From positions 62,001-126,000 of the forward strand of contig JAEWKK010000030.1 in NCBI GenBank assembly GCA_023386045.1: 64,000 nt of DNA, given 5' to 3'. The translations under genes were made by a program, and so were the position numbers. The DNA comes from Bacteroidota bacterium. GTDB taxonomy: Bacteria > Bacteroidota > Bacteroidia > Chitinophagales > Chitinophagaceae. Shown here piece by piece: positions 19,453-29,191 of the stretch (positions are counted from its first letter, which is position 1; each line of letters opens with the position of its first letter). The notes beneath the pieces are model-generated. The model was given only the letters and a program-made list of their open reading frames with translations, searched no databases and was not told the DNA's origin.

Positions 19453-19809
19453 TTAAGCCTCCTGTACTTTTTCGGTTCCTGTTGGTAAGCCACTTCTCTT
19501 TTTGTGGTTGTACTCGACGGCATACTTATCGAGTTTAGTAACCATGTGACGGAGCACACTCTCGTCACGCAGAAGCTGGATCTTCAGCTTCTCATTGAAG
19601 TCGGATGACGCAGTAAATTCCGCAACCCAGTACAAACCAGTGGTTTTTTTCTGGATGGGATACGCCAGTGATTTCAGTCCCCATGGGTTTTCCCCTACAA
19701 TGGATCCACCAGCTTCGGTGACCATGGTAGTGTACTTGCGCTGTGCCGCTTTGAATTCATCATCGCTTAGCACGGGGGTAAAAATCACCATCAATTCGTA
19801 ATTGTTCAT
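19453..19809 (-). CDS. rpsF: 30S ribosomal protein S6
   Basis: 118 residues starting at ATG 19809 (MNNYELMVIFTP), the standard S6 N-terminus; the longer open frame reaching 20043 has no family similarity. Family motifs include WGLKSLAYPIQKKTTGLYW and RLVT-like LRHMVTKLDKY. First gene of the ribosomal operon. The 202-bp region upstream is shared with the divergent small membrane protein gene and must hold the operon promoter. The ssb gene found between rpsF and rpsR in many Firmicutes is absent. Confidence 0.97.
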   Translation of the reverse strand: MNNYELMVIFTPVLSDDEFKAAQRKYTTMVTEAGGSIVGENPWGLKSLAYPIQKKTTGLYWVAEFTASSDFNEKLKIQLLRDESVLRHMVTKLDKYAVEYNHKKRSGLPTGTEKVQEA

Positions 19810-20011
19810 TACCCTGTTGTTTTTAAAAATAAATAAATGTTTCCCCTGTTCTGGCCCAAGGCTTTTCTCAGGGAGCGCAAAGGTAAGGGAAGCCGGCCAA
19901 TTTCTTAGGAAAAGCTCCGGGAAAATTAGCGGAGAACCTGTTAAATACCCACCAGGGGACACAGGCCCCCAACTCAAGGCTTTATGGCATGATTCTGAAT
20001 TGATTAGCTTT

Positions 20012-20224
20012 ATGAAATTACTGTATATCCTATTCCTGATCACTTTAACCCTTGCGGAACTGGTCTTTACCGGGCTCTATTTCGCACTTACCTTTCGCTT
20101 TGATGAAGTGCCGGTAATTGGACTGCTGGTCTACCTTGCCTGTATCGTCATCGTCTCATTTCATTATAAGAAGGAAACCCTGCAGGCCAGCCGCAGAGAG
20201 CTTTTGGAACAATTGCCCGGCTGA
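20012..20224 (+). CDS. Small two-helix membrane protein, unknown function
   Basis: 70 residues from ATG 20012. Two hydrophobic segments (about 3-26 and 32-50) are followed by a basic, helical cytoplasmic tail (HYKKETLQASRRELLEQL). The reading frame stays open upstream to 19802, but that part overlaps the rpsF promoter region and lacks coding character. Not recognised as a named family. It diverges from rpsF and is followed 80 bp later by the nuclease lipoprotein. Confidence 0.6.
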   Translation: MKLLYILFLITLTLAELVFTGLYFALTFRFDEVPVIGLLVYLACIVIVSFHYKKETLQASRRELLEQLPG

Positions 20225-20304
20225 GAAAAACCTCGTTAAATCCTGTATTTTTTCACAAGGCACTGACTATCTTTACCGGCCCTGTGAACCAGGGAACTTC
20301 ATTT

Positions 20305-21195
20305 ATGCTCAAGAAATTGCTCCCCCTCAGTGCCTGCTTCCTGTTGATACTGACCTCGTGTAAGAAAGACCCTGATCCCCAACCCATCGTTCCTGTAAAT
20401 CCAACCCAGCCAGGGGATAATGACCACCTGCTTTTGGGAAATCCTACCAACGCCACCAGCAATGCAGGCAATGGCAATAATTATTTCAAGGACAATGTTT
20501 ATTATAAATTAGGATACAGCAGCAGCCGAGGTATTCCCATCTGGGTGAGCTGGCACCTCCAGTCCAGCGACGTGGGTAGCACTCCAAGGCAGGATGATTT
20601 TCGTCCCGATAACCTGCCTGCTTCTTATTATGCAGTCACCAGCTCGAGCTATAATTCTTCTGGTTTTGACCGTGGGCATAATACGCCTTCAGCCGACAGA
20701 ACTTCCAGCATTGCGGCCAATTCATCTACCTTCCTGATGACCAATATTATTCCGCAGGCACCCAACCTGAACCAGGGTCCCTGGGAAGGAATGGAAGATT
20801 ACATCCGCAATACCGTCGTGGGCAGCAGCAATGAAGCATTTATCATCATGGGTAATTATGGAACAGGTGGAAAAGGAACAAGCCTGTCTACCGTTAACAC
20901 CATCGACAATGGAAATGTCACTGTTCCTTCCAATGTATGGAAGGTGGTCATCGCCATACCAAAGGGTAACAATGATTCCAGCAGGATCAACAGCACGGCA
21001 ACAGTTATTGCAGTTGACATGCCCAATGACCAGACTCTATACACTACCTCCAACAAAACAGCCTGGAGAAATTATACGCTTACTGTTCGTGAACTGGAAA
21101 CAAGAGCCAATGCAGCAGGTGTTCCACTGAATCTTTTCAGTAATCTGTCAACTGCTGTAGCCAACAGTCTGAAAGACAAGGCAAAATTTCAATGA
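20305..21195 (+). CDS. DNA/RNA non-specific endonuclease, lipoprotein (NUC1 family)
   Basis: 296 residues from ATG 20305; GTG 20284 in the same frame would only lengthen the signal peptide. Lipobox LTSC with Cys19 predicts attachment to a membrane facing the periplasm or the outside. The beta-beta-alpha-Me nuclease core shows DRGH (122-125, general base His125) and NIIPQAPNLNQGPW (147-160), whose Asn residues bind Mg2+. It should degrade single- and double-stranded nucleic acids as a nutrient or defence nuclease. It is monocistronic with its own terminator. A second secreted nuclease-fold gene lies at 40.5 kb. Confidence 0.92.
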   Translation: MLKKLLPLSACFLLILTSCKKDPDPQPIVPVNPTQPGDNDHLLLGNPTNATSNAGNGNNYFKDNVYYKLGYSSSRGIPIWVSWHLQSSDVGSTPRQDDFRPDNLPASYYAVTSSSYNSSGFDRGHNTPSADRTSSIAANSSTFLMTNIIPQAPNLNQGPWEGMEDYIRNTVVGSSNEAFIIMGNYGTGGKGTSLSTVNTIDNGNVTVPSNVWKVVIAIPKGNNDSSRINSTATVIAVDMPNDQTLYTTSNKTAWRNYTLTVRELETRANAAGVPLNLFSNLSTAVANSLKDKAKFQ

Positions 21196-21213
21196 TCATC
21201 TTATCATAAATTG

Positions 21214-21240
21214 AAGAGGAGTTTACGCTCCTCTTTTTTT
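21214..21240 (+). terminator. Terminator of the nuclease gene
   Basis: Perfect 8-bp stem AAGAGGAG / CTCCTCTT (21214-21221 and 21228-21235), 6-base loop, T-run to 21240. Confidence 0.88.
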
Positions 21241-21289
21241 ATTCCTGGTTGATTACAGCATTGAATCGATGCGATGTAATTTTTGGTAC

Positions 21290-21340
21290 CCAGCTTCATT
21301 AGTTTTTTCAGCTTTCGTTGCGTCGCACACTTGTACGGTA
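21290..21340 (+). repeat. Dispersed repeat copy 1, inverted relative to copy 2
   Basis: The core at 21317-21336 (GTTGCGTCGCACACTTGTAC) is a perfect 20-bp reverse complement of 22022-22041. Similarity extends imperfectly about 30 bp to the left (GTACC..GCT..TTCA.CTT). The region 21241-21494 holds no credible gene; short frames that translate the core as VASHTCTV are artefacts of the repeat. Confidence 0.8.
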
Positions 21341-21494
21341 ACAAAACCTTCAGCAATAAATTTCCAGTCAAATTGTAACGCAGGTGATTTCTATAAAACC
21401 ACTGGCGCATTCCACCTCTTTTTTGTCGCAATTATACCTGATCAATTTTGCTGGTATGGTGTAGGTTTGATAATCACAATACAATTTAAAGATA

Positions 21495-21926
21495 ATGGCA
21501 CTGATCAATCCTCACATCAACTTTAATGGAAATGCCGAAGAGGCGTTTAATTTTTACAAATCAGTTTTTGGCGGCGAATTCGCCAGGGTGGTTCGCTTCA
21601 AAGAACTTGCAAGCGCTGAATTCCCGGTGGACGCAAAAGAAGAAAATAAGATCATGCATATTGTTTTGCCAATTGGTAAATCAAGTATGCTGATGGGAAA
21701 TGATGTTCCTGAACATATGGGAAGGACCAATGAAAATGAGAACAGGAGTAAAATTGTGATCAATGCAGAAAGCAAAGAAGAGGCAGATAAACTGTTTAAT
21801 GGTCTTTCTGCAGGCGGACAAATTGAATACCCAATGGCTGATAGTCCCTGGGGATCTTATTTTGGTGCCTTCAGGGATAAATACGGCATCGAATGGATGG
21901 TGAATTTTGATTCCAAACGAAATTGA
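21495..21926 (+). CDS. VOC superfamily protein (PhnB/glyoxalase-like)
   Basis: 143 residues of the PhnB-type vicinal oxygen chelate fold: INPHINFNGNAEEAFNFYKSVFGG at the N-terminus, a central LPIGKSSMLMGND strand and a C-terminal SPWGSYFGAFRDKYGIEWMVNF. Members are metal-binding or metal-free lyases, dioxygenases and antibiotic-binding proteins. The catalytic role here cannot be assigned from sequence. The gene sits alone between inverted dispersed repeats, suggesting it can be carried as a cassette. Confidence 0.88.
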   Translation: MALINPHINFNGNAEEAFNFYKSVFGGEFARVVRFKELASAEFPVDAKEENKIMHIVLPIGKSSMLMGNDVPEHMGRTNENENRSKIVINAESKEEADKLFNGLSAGGQIEYPMADSPWGSYFGAFRDKYGIEWMVNFDSKRN

Positions 21927-22009
21927 AATCTGCCTGACTTAGCAGTTCCTCAAGCATGAACATTAATGTGCTTGCTGGTTGGTTGCAACCCATTCCGTTG
22001 ATTGCTGCG

Positions 22010-22075
22010 CAGAGATCAACAGTACAAGTGTGCGACGCAACAGAAGTTGAATAAAGCGATACAGCCCGGTACAAA
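22010..22075 (-). repeat. Dispersed repeat copy 2, inverted relative to copy 1
   Basis: The core at 22022-22041 is a perfect reverse complement of 21317-21336. The flank to about 22072 (TTGAATAAAGCG..CCCGGTAC) aligns imperfectly with the reverse complement of the copy 1 flank. Together the two copies bracket the VOC gene with a spacing of about 700 bp. Confidence 0.8.
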
Positions 22076-22146
22076 AAAACCTTTAATTATTTTTTGTATC
22101 CTCATGAATCAACTTTTCGATTCATCATTCAATGCTACATTACTGA

Positions 22147-22174
22147 AATAAAAAAGGAGGCCGGAGCCTCCTTT
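22147..22174 (-). terminator. Terminator of the two-LTD surface protein gene
   Basis: Perfect 9-bp stem AAAGGAGGC / GCCTCCTTT (22153-22161, 22166-22174) with a 4-base loop, followed on the minus strand by a T-rich run, 21 bp past the stop. Confidence 0.88.
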
Positions 22175-22195
22175 CATTTTTAAAAATGGTTTTTC

Positions 22196-24580
22196 TTATT
22201 CAATGATGAATTGCTTTTGTAACTGGGCAGGACCTGAATACTGAAGGCTGTATACACCTGACTGCAATTTGCCGATGCTTATATTTTGTGTAACAGCGCC
22301 GCCATTGTGTTGCAAGTTCTTCTGGTATACCAGCTGGCCATTGAGATTATAGATGCGAACGAGGTATTGTCCTTCGGGTAACTGTTGCAACTGTACATTG
22401 ATCTCGCCATTCTTTACCGGGTTTGGATAAATAGCCATGCCGGCAGATTTCAGGGAAGGATTGATCCTGATAATGGAAGTGTAGCTGTTCTTTCCGTTCA
22501 TTTCAACAGCCCTGATGCGGTAGAAATTATCTCCCTGGAAAGGTGAAGCATCCAGTTGCTGGTAACTCACGCTGGTGTTATCGTTTTTCAGTGGGTCAAC
22601 TGAAGCAATGCTGATGAAATTTCTTCCATTGGCAGATCTTTCAATCTCGTAACTGATCACCGATTCCTCTGTTTCATTGGTCCAGTAAAGCATGATGCCA
22701 GTTCCTTTCTGGCTGGCCCTGAAGTTGGAGAAATGAACAGGGAGCGGACCAGCTGCAATTGAGCAGTTATTGGGAGCAGAGGCACTGTTCCTGGGTGAAG
22801 CTGCTCCTATTAAAAAGTCTGCATTGTTATTATCGGTATCTGTACAACCTCCGTTGAGCCTGAAGAAGGCCGTTGTATTATTAGTAGTGCCTGAAGCTGT
22901 GCTTCCGCCTTCGCTGCAATCTGCACTTCCATATCCTACAAAATCAATCACGGGCGCACCAAGGGGACAGCCACCTGAAAGGATAGTTGTGCTGTTGACA
23001 AGTGCCACCTTACCTAATCCTGCGGCCAAATTAATGCTGCCTGTTGCGTCAGGGGTGGGAAGCGCAGTGCCATTGGCACCACTCGCCAGTTGAACCAAGT
23101 AATATTTATAGGGCGCTATACTTCCTGAAAGATCTAATTTAGTCCATGAAGTACCGGCAGCACTTGCATACTGTATGGAATAGCCAGTAAGATTTACAGA
23201 AGAAGCAGTGGGGTTGAAGATTTCAATAAAATCATTGGTATAGGTAGCATTAGCATTACCTCCACCACCATAGATCTGGCTGATCACCAGGTGGTTTACT
23301 ACTCCAAGTGAAGCGATATTGATCTCCACTCCATTGCTCCAGGAGTTGCCATACCTTGAATAAACTTTGATGTAATAATTATTGCCTGTGGTAAGCCCGG
23401 TAACATTCACACTTGTTCCCGTGCCTTTATAAACCACCTTGCCGCCATCAAATGCCGAACCTGATCCGGCGAAATTGGCGTCAGCCGTATAGGCAGCACC
23501 ATTACCAGAAGGCGTGCCCGAAATGCTGGAACCCTGTTTTACCACCACCATTACTTCATCAAAGCAGGAAGCAGGGTTAGTCCAGGAAATGTTGGCACTG
23601 GTTTGTGCCTGTGTAGCCGACAAGCCTGTTACATCATTCACGCCATTGATGATCTCAAATGCAGAAGAAACAGAACCTGTTGTTGAAGGCGATGTTGCGT
23701 CAACCCTGATCTTATATCCGTTTCCGCTGGTTGTGCCAGCGGGTATGGTGATGTTGATAGTGCCGGAAGGATCGGTTCCATTAACTGATGTTGATCCAAT
23801 AGAGACAGGAGCAGCAAAGCTTCCGGATGCATCGCTCAGGTAAGCGGTAAAGATGGTGTTGAAACTTCCCACTGAACTATAGGCAACTGTTCCTGCCGCG
23901 GATGAAGAAGCATTCACACAAAAAACAGAAGAGCTGATACTGCCTGTGCTGATCGAAGAAGTCGCAGGACAAATATTCACAGGGGATGAACTGTTCCTTG
24001 GTGCTACTGCTGCTGCTGCAAAATTTGCAGCATTATCATCTGTATCGGTACATCCATTACTGAGTCTGAATACACTATTTGTTGCACTGGGAGCTGGTGT
24101 AGGTCCTGAACCTTCAAAACAATTGGCTGTAGTGCCGTATCCAACAAAATCCACAATAGTGGCACCTGTAGGACAACCTCCACTTAAAGCAGTAGTAACA
24201 TTCACCAATGCAACCTTACCTGCGGCTCCGGCCATATCAGTGGCTGATGATACTGTATAATCAGGTGTTACAGGCAAGGATGATCCGTTTGCTCCGGTCA
24301 ATGTCATCTGGATCAGAAAATAACTGTTCGCAGCTACTGTTCCTGAAAGGGCTTTGCTAGACCAGGTGGTACCTGTAGCGCCGGCATACTGGATAGAATA
24401 ACCAGACAATGAAATAGGTGCATTCGTAGGATTGAAAAGTTCAACAAAATCGCGGTTATACGTAGCGCCACTATTACCGCCGGCACCATAGACCTGGCTG
24501 ATGACCAAATGATTTACCTGTGCCATGCTTCCAAAGGACAATAGCATAAAGGCAAGGAAAGAAAAGTAAAGTTTCTTCAT
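22196..24580 (-). CDS. T9SS-secreted protein with two lamin-tail (LTD) domains
   Basis: 794 residues, signal peptide ending at SMAQ (21). Two LTD domains begin with the same hallmark: NHLVISQVYGAGGNSGATYNRDFVELFNPT (about 23-150) and NHLVISQIYGGGGNANATYTNDFIEIFNPT (about 430-550). Between them lie two fibronectin-like beta domains. The C-terminus (about 705-794: MAIYPNPVKNGEINVQL to GVYSLQYSG) is a T9SS type A sorting domain. LTD domains in bacteria occur on secreted nucleases and other surface proteins. No catalytic domain is visible here, so an adhesive or structural role is likely. The upstream 280 bp are shared with the divergent gene at 24861. Confidence 0.88.
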   Translation of the reverse strand: MKKLYFSFLAFMLLSFGSMAQVNHLVISQVYGAGGNSGATYNRDFVELFNPTNAPISLSGYSIQYAGATGTTWSSKALSGTVAANSYFLIQMTLTGANGSSLPVTPDYTVSSATDMAGAAGKVALVNVTTALSGGCPTGATIVDFVGYGTTANCFEGSGPTPAPSATNSVFRLSNGCTDTDDNAANFAAAAVAPRNSSSPVNICPATSSISTGSISSSVFCVNASSSAAGTVAYSSVGSFNTIFTAYLSDASGSFAAPVSIGSTSVNGTDPSGTINITIPAGTTSGNGYKIRVDATSPSTTGSVSSAFEIINGVNDVTGLSATQAQTSANISWTNPASCFDEVMVVVKQGSSISGTPSGNGAAYTADANFAGSGSAFDGGKVVYKGTGTSVNVTGLTTGNNYYIKVYSRYGNSWSNGVEINIASLGVVNHLVISQIYGGGGNANATYTNDFIEIFNPTASSVNLTGYSIQYASAAGTSWTKLDLSGSIAPYKYYLVQLASGANGTALPTPDATGSINLAAGLGKVALVNSTTILSGGCPLGAPVIDFVGYGSADCSEGGSTASGTTNNTTAFFRLNGGCTDTDNNNADFLIGAASPRNSASAPNNCSIAAGPLPVHFSNFRASQKGTGIMLYWTNETEESVISYEIERSANGRNFISIASVDPLKNDNTSVSYQQLDASPFQGDNFYRIRAVEMNGKNSYTSIIRINPSLKSAGMAIYPNPVKNGEINVQLQQLPEGQYLVRIYNLNGQLVYQKNLQHNGGAVTQNISIGKLQSGVYSLQYSGPAQLQKQFIIE

Positions 24581-24860
24581 AAAAGCTATAGTTTGAATTA
24601 ATGTATGCAGTGAATGCAGTACGGATCAATCAGGAATTGAATCAGGCTAGCTTTTTGCGAAGGATTGGAAAGGACGAATCTATAGGATTCCGGTAAGATT
24701 CTCTCAACAATGATATTATGAAATTATCAACAACAAATGGGGATAATTGGGACTGAGAGGAGATTTTTCCCATCCGGTATTCCACCAAAGTGCTATTTTC
24801 AATTCCCGATCTTCCTTTTAAAACCAAAACACCAATTTTCCATTAACTCCTGAATTCTCT

Positions 24861-27800
24861 ATGTACAGGCTGCTAACCGCCCTTAGTTTTTTAATGTTCT
24901 CACAGGTCCAGGCCCAGTTCCAGGGACTGGTGATCAATGAGTTTTCCCAGGGCAATAGCGGCAACCGTGAATACATTGAATTGCTGGTGGTAGGCACACG
25001 TACCTGCACCGACAGTACCGCCGACCTGCGTGGATGGATCTTTGATGACCAGAATGGGTGGTATGGCAATTCCAATGGCACACCCGGGCATTACCGCTTC
25101 AAAAACGATCCCATTTGGGCCAGCATACCCTTTGGTTCAATCATCCTGGTATATAATGCTGCGGATAAGAATACATCAATTACAATGGCAGATGATCCAA
25201 CAGATGCCAATCATGACTATGCCTATGTAGTACCTATAGGGAATAGTCTTATCGAACAAAACCTTTTACAGCCTGATAATAATTCCGGGGCTGGCTACAG
25301 CTATCCTGCTGCGGGTTCTACTACAGGTTATACCAATTCAACCAACCAGTGGCAATTTATCATTGCATTAAACAATACTAATGGAGATGTGATCAGCACA
25401 GTGAGTCCTTCCAATCCTTCCTCTGCTTTTTTTTCTATTGCCTATGGCTATACGATCAATGCAGGTTACCAGTCACCAGTGGTAGCCATACCTGCTGTTG
25501 GTGGAGGCAACAGTGCCTGGCTTTCCAATTCAGGCTATACAGTTGCTTCTTCATGGAATGTTTCAGCTGTTCCTTCGGGAGAAACACCAGGACTTCCCAA
25601 TGGTGGTGCCAATACCAGCTGGATTCAGCTCATGCGACAGCAGGTCAGTTTAACAGCGCCTGTGCTCAGTATTACACAACCCAGCTGTTACAATTCAAAT
25701 GGAAGTATTATTGTCACCTCCCCGGTGGGTTCTGGCCTGAATTACAGCATTGACGGTATCAACTATACGAATTCATTTGGCGTGTTTACCGGACTTGCTG
25801 CCGGCAGCTATCCAGTTACCGTAAAAAATGCAGCGGGTTGCGTTTCACCCATAACCATGGCGGTGATCAATCCACAACCTGCTACGCCTTCAGCTCCCAC
25901 TGTTGTGGTAACACAACCGGATTGCAATAATCCTTCAGGTACTATCAATATCACTTCACCACTGGGTTCAGGACTGTTGTACAGTATTGATGGAATGAAT
26001 TATAGTGCATCACCGGTCTTTACCAATCTGAATCCTTCACTCTATGGTGTGACGGTTAAAAATAGCAATGGAGGATGCACTTCTCCTTCAAGTATTGTTA
26101 CAGTAAATCCTGCGCCTGCTGTCATAAATCTTACGTTGAACACAACGGACCTTTGCACGGTCAGTCCGGCAACAGTAACAGCAACAGCATCTCCTGCCGG
26201 TAGTTATAATTATACATGGACAGTTCCTTCAGGGGCTATTAATCCCGGTAATGTCAGCAGCTTTACTACTACAACAGCTGGCATTTATACTGTACTTGTT
26301 TCTGCCAATGGCTGCAGCGCTTCCGCAACAGATACAATAAATGCACCTCCTTTAGTAGTGGCCGATGACAAAACTATTTGTGAGAACCAGTCGGTACAGC
26401 TAACAGGCCAGCCATCAGGAGGTACCTGGTCTGGCACTAATGTTTCTGGCGGACAATTCCTCGCTGCTTCTCCCGGCACTTATCAAGTGTATTATCAAAT
26501 TGATTCGGGTGGATGTACTGTGATCGATACGGCCATGATTACTGTAGTAGCCATTCCTCCCACACCTATAGTTACGGTTACTGATCATTGCAATAACACA
26601 TCAACACTCATTGCATCAGGATTCATTGGTAATTTATTATGGAGCAATGGTGCTGCAACGTCTGTGATCACCGTGAATACACCGGGGATTTATACACTAA
26701 CTCAAACCGTCAACGGATGTACCAGTGCTGGGGCACAGGGTACAGCATCACCTTTGACTGCTCCTGCCGCGCCGGTTGTAAACATTCTTCATCAACCCGA
26801 TTGTATGGATGCTACAGGTTCCATCCAGGTGAGTACACCGGCACCGGGAACAGGTTATGGCTACAGCATTGATGGCATCAACTATACAAATGTTTCGGGA
26901 AGCTTTACCGGTCTTGCTGCAGGAAATTATAATGTTACGGTTCAAAGCAATGAAGGTTGTATTTCCCCGGTAACTGCAATTAATATCAGCACAGCACCAT
27001 CCCTTCCATCAGCACCAACTGGTTCCATAGTTCAGCCAACCTGTAATGCTGCTTATGGTAGCATCAGCATTACCTCTCCATTGGGTGCAGGATATCTATA
27101 TAGTATTGATGGCATCAACTATCAACCGGCTTCTGTTTTTAATTCTTTACAGCCAGCTTCTTACGCGGTAACAGTTCAAAACAGCAATGGCTGTATTTCA
27201 ACTCCAACAAATGTTACCATTGATCCGCCGGCAGGAGTAGTCTATCATTCAGAAACTGCATGCATACAACAGGGACAGGTGTATCAATTCAATGGACAGC
27301 AACTTACAACCACCGGAAATTATACAGCAACATTCACTCAGCCCGGGAGCTGCGATAGTGTTGTGCAGCTTTACCTGCTGGTAAAAACATTTGACACGGT
27401 GATGATACAGGGTTGTAGTTCAGTAAGCTACCAGGGACAAACCTATACCGCATCAACTGTATTGACTCAATCAATTTCTTCAGCAATAACTTCCTGCGAC
27501 AGTATTCAGAGAACCATTTTTATACAGGTTGGCAATACGGTATTTACCGATCTGAATATTTGCCTGCAGCCGGGTCAATCTTATATTTTTAACGGGCAGT
27601 CATTAACGAGTTCTGGTAATTATACCGATACAGTCATGAGTTCCCAGGGGTGTGACAGCATCATCCGCCTGCGCTTACTGGTGCCCGTTTTACAGTCACA
27701 AACCATCAGCAACTGTGGGCCGGTTTTATACAATGGAACCTTTTACACTACCTCCACCATTGTTTATGATACCATTCCATCCAATATCAGTAATTGCGAC

Positions 27801-29168
27801 AGCATTTACCTGACAGTAAACATCAACATCAGCCAGGGATCACAATCATTCATACAGGCCTGCATCGCACAGGGACAAACTTATACTTTCAACGGACAGG
27901 TATTAAACACGAGCGGGCATTACACAGCTATCTATCAGCAACCCAATCTTTGCGACAGCACCGTGCATCTCAACCTGGTGGTCACCAAAGTACTGACCCA
28001 GAATATTACCGGTTGCGGGACTGTTTTATTCAATGGTATCAATTATTCTTCTTCCACAATAGTAAAGGATACATTGAAAAGCCTGGCAACAGGATGTGAC
28101 AGTATAATAAACATCACCAATATTGTTATCGGGCAGGTGGTGAATAGTTCGCAATCAGTTTGTCTCAGTGCCGGACAAAGCTATACGTTCAATGGAACAG
28201 TGCTTTCAACAAATGGACAATATATCGACACGTTGGTATCCGCAGGAGGCTGCGATAGCATCATTCATCTTAACCTGGTGATCACAAAAAATGAAACTGA
28301 AACTTACACGGGTTGTGAAACGGTAGTATACAATGGTACCAGCTATTCTTCCTCCGCCGATATTTCACAGGCTATTCCATCATCCATTTCAGGATGTGAT
28401 TCCATCATGCGGACCATTCATATCATTGTTTATCCAAAACCAGTGATTGAACCCATTACTGACCAGGCCATATGCAGGGGAGATAGTATTCTGTTAACGG
28501 CAACGGCGCCTGGTGCAAATATTAACTGGACAGGTTTTCCTTCAGGCAACAGTATCAAAGTTTCACCGCAGGCCACAACAGATTACCAAGTGATTGCCAC
28601 AACGGCTATGGGATGCAGTGATACGGCTTATGCCCATATTGAATTAAATGATTTCAACTTGCAGCTAACCGGTCCTGTAAATCCTGTAATAGCAGGAACT
28701 AACTGCCTGGTGCAATCTTCTGCCAACATTACTTACACAGTGAATAGCTGGACACCTTCTAATCTTTTCCCGAACCAGCAGGCCTTCTCCCAGAATTTTA
28801 TCATTGATTCAACAGTATATATTGTGGTTTCGGCAAGATCTGCTGATGGATGTATAGACACAGCCGAAATAATGATAACTACAATACTGGGTGATGATCT
28901 TTACATACCTGATGCATTTACACCCAATGCTGATGGAAAGAATGATGATTTCCGCGTGTTGGGAGGCGGTCGTTTTAAAACCTGGCATTTGCAGGTCTTT
29001 AACCGTTGGGGAGAACAGGTCTTTTCGTCTAAGGACAGGTCATCCGGATGGAATGGCAACTGCAATGGAAAACCCCAGGCTACGGGTGCTTATGTTTACC
29101 TGCTGCAGGCTGAAACTAATTCAGGCAGAAAAGTAGTGAAGAAGGGGACCGTGGTGCTGATCAGGTGA
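24861..29168 (+). CDS. Large surface protein with SprB-like repeats and gliding-type C-terminal domain
   Basis: 1435 residues, signal peptide ending at VQAQ (19). The N-terminus is LTD-like (LVINEFSQGNSGNREYIELLV). Four SprB-type repeats share C-x(n)-G-S/T-I-x-I/V-x-SP and YSIDGINY (about 277-330, 350-405, 645-700, 725-775). Residues about 800-1190 hold four Cys-rich repeats of about 100 residues: C-x-x-x-G-Q-x-Y-x-FNGQ, then C-DS, then GC-x(4)-Y-NG-x-x-Y, then CDS. The last 95 residues are the gliding motility-associated C-terminal domain (IPDAFTPNADGKNDDF..FNRWGEQVF), a T9SS type B signal. Probably a cell-surface adhesin. Divergent from the LTD protein. Confidence 0.9.
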   Translation: MYRLLTALSFLMFSQVQAQFQGLVINEFSQGNSGNREYIELLVVGTRTCTDSTADLRGWIFDDQNGWYGNSNGTPGHYRFKNDPIWASIPFGSIILVYNAADKNTSITMADDPTDANHDYAYVVPIGNSLIEQNLLQPDNNSGAGYSYPAAGSTTGYTNSTNQWQFIIALNNTNGDVISTVSPSNPSSAFFSIAYGYTINAGYQSPVVAIPAVGGGNSAWLSNSGYTVASSWNVSAVPSGETPGLPNGGANTSWIQLMRQQVSLTAPVLSITQPSCYNSNGSIIVTSPVGSGLNYSIDGINYTNSFGVFTGLAAGSYPVTVKNAAGCVSPITMAVINPQPATPSAPTVVVTQPDCNNPSGTINITSPLGSGLLYSIDGMNYSASPVFTNLNPSLYGVTVKNSNGGCTSPSSIVTVNPAPAVINLTLNTTDLCTVSPATVTATASPAGSYNYTWTVPSGAINPGNVSSFTTTTAGIYTVLVSANGCSASATDTINAPPLVVADDKTICENQSVQLTGQPSGGTWSGTNVSGGQFLAASPGTYQVYYQIDSGGCTVIDTAMITVVAIPPTPIVTVTDHCNNTSTLIASGFIGNLLWSNGAATSVITVNTPGIYTLTQTVNGCTSAGAQGTASPLTAPAAPVVNILHQPDCMDATGSIQVSTPAPGTGYGYSIDGINYTNVSGSFTGLAAGNYNVTVQSNEGCISPVTAINISTAPSLPSAPTGSIVQPTCNAAYGSISITSPLGAGYLYSIDGINYQPASVFNSLQPASYAVTVQNSNGCISTPTNVTIDPPAGVVYHSETACIQQGQVYQFNGQQLTTTGNYTATFTQPGSCDSVVQLYLLVKTFDTVMIQGCSSVSYQGQTYTASTVLTQSISSAITSCDSIQRTIFIQVGNTVFTDLNICLQPGQSYIFNGQSLTSSGNYTDTVMSSQGCDSIIRLRLLVPVLQSQTISNCGPVLYNGTFYTTSTIVYDTIPSNISNCDSIYLTVNINISQGSQSFIQACIAQGQTYTFNGQVLNTSGHYTAIYQQPNLCDSTVHLNLVVTKVLTQNITGCGTVLFNGINYSSSTIVKDTLKSLATGCDSIINITNIVIGQVVNSSQSVCLSAGQSYTFNGTVLSTNGQYIDTLVSAGGCDSIIHLNLVITKNETETYTGCETVVYNGTSYSSSADISQAIPSSISGCDSIMRTIHIIVYPKPVIEPITDQAICRGDSILLTATAPGANINWTGFPSGNSIKVSPQATTDYQVIATTAMGCSDTAYAHIELNDFNLQLTGPVNPVIAGTNCLVQSSANITYTVNSWTPSNLFPNQQAFSQNFIIDSTVYIVVSARSADGCIDTAEIMITTILGDDLYIPDAFTPNADGKNDDFRVLGGGRFKTWHLQVFNRWGEQVFSSKDRSSGWNGNCNGKPQATGAYVYLLQAETNSGRKVVKKGTVVLIR

Positions 29169-29186
29169 TTCTAATCCTTTTCTAAT
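29169..29186 (+). promoter_or_regulatory. Site A: two 11-bp-phased TTCTAAT repeats
   Basis: TTCTAAT at 29169-29175 and 29180-29186, exactly 11 bp apart and starting right after the stop codon of the preceding gene. It has the same architecture as sites B, C and D. The only downstream features in this direction are a near-consensus TAnnTTTG element and a terminator, not a gene. Confidence 0.55.
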
Positions 29187-29191
29187 TATTT

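Noticed and set aside
21204..22074. Short frames around the VOC gene whose products share VASHTCTV
   Set aside because: The shared peptide is just the translation of the dispersed 20-bp repeat; codon patterns and starts are not gene-like.
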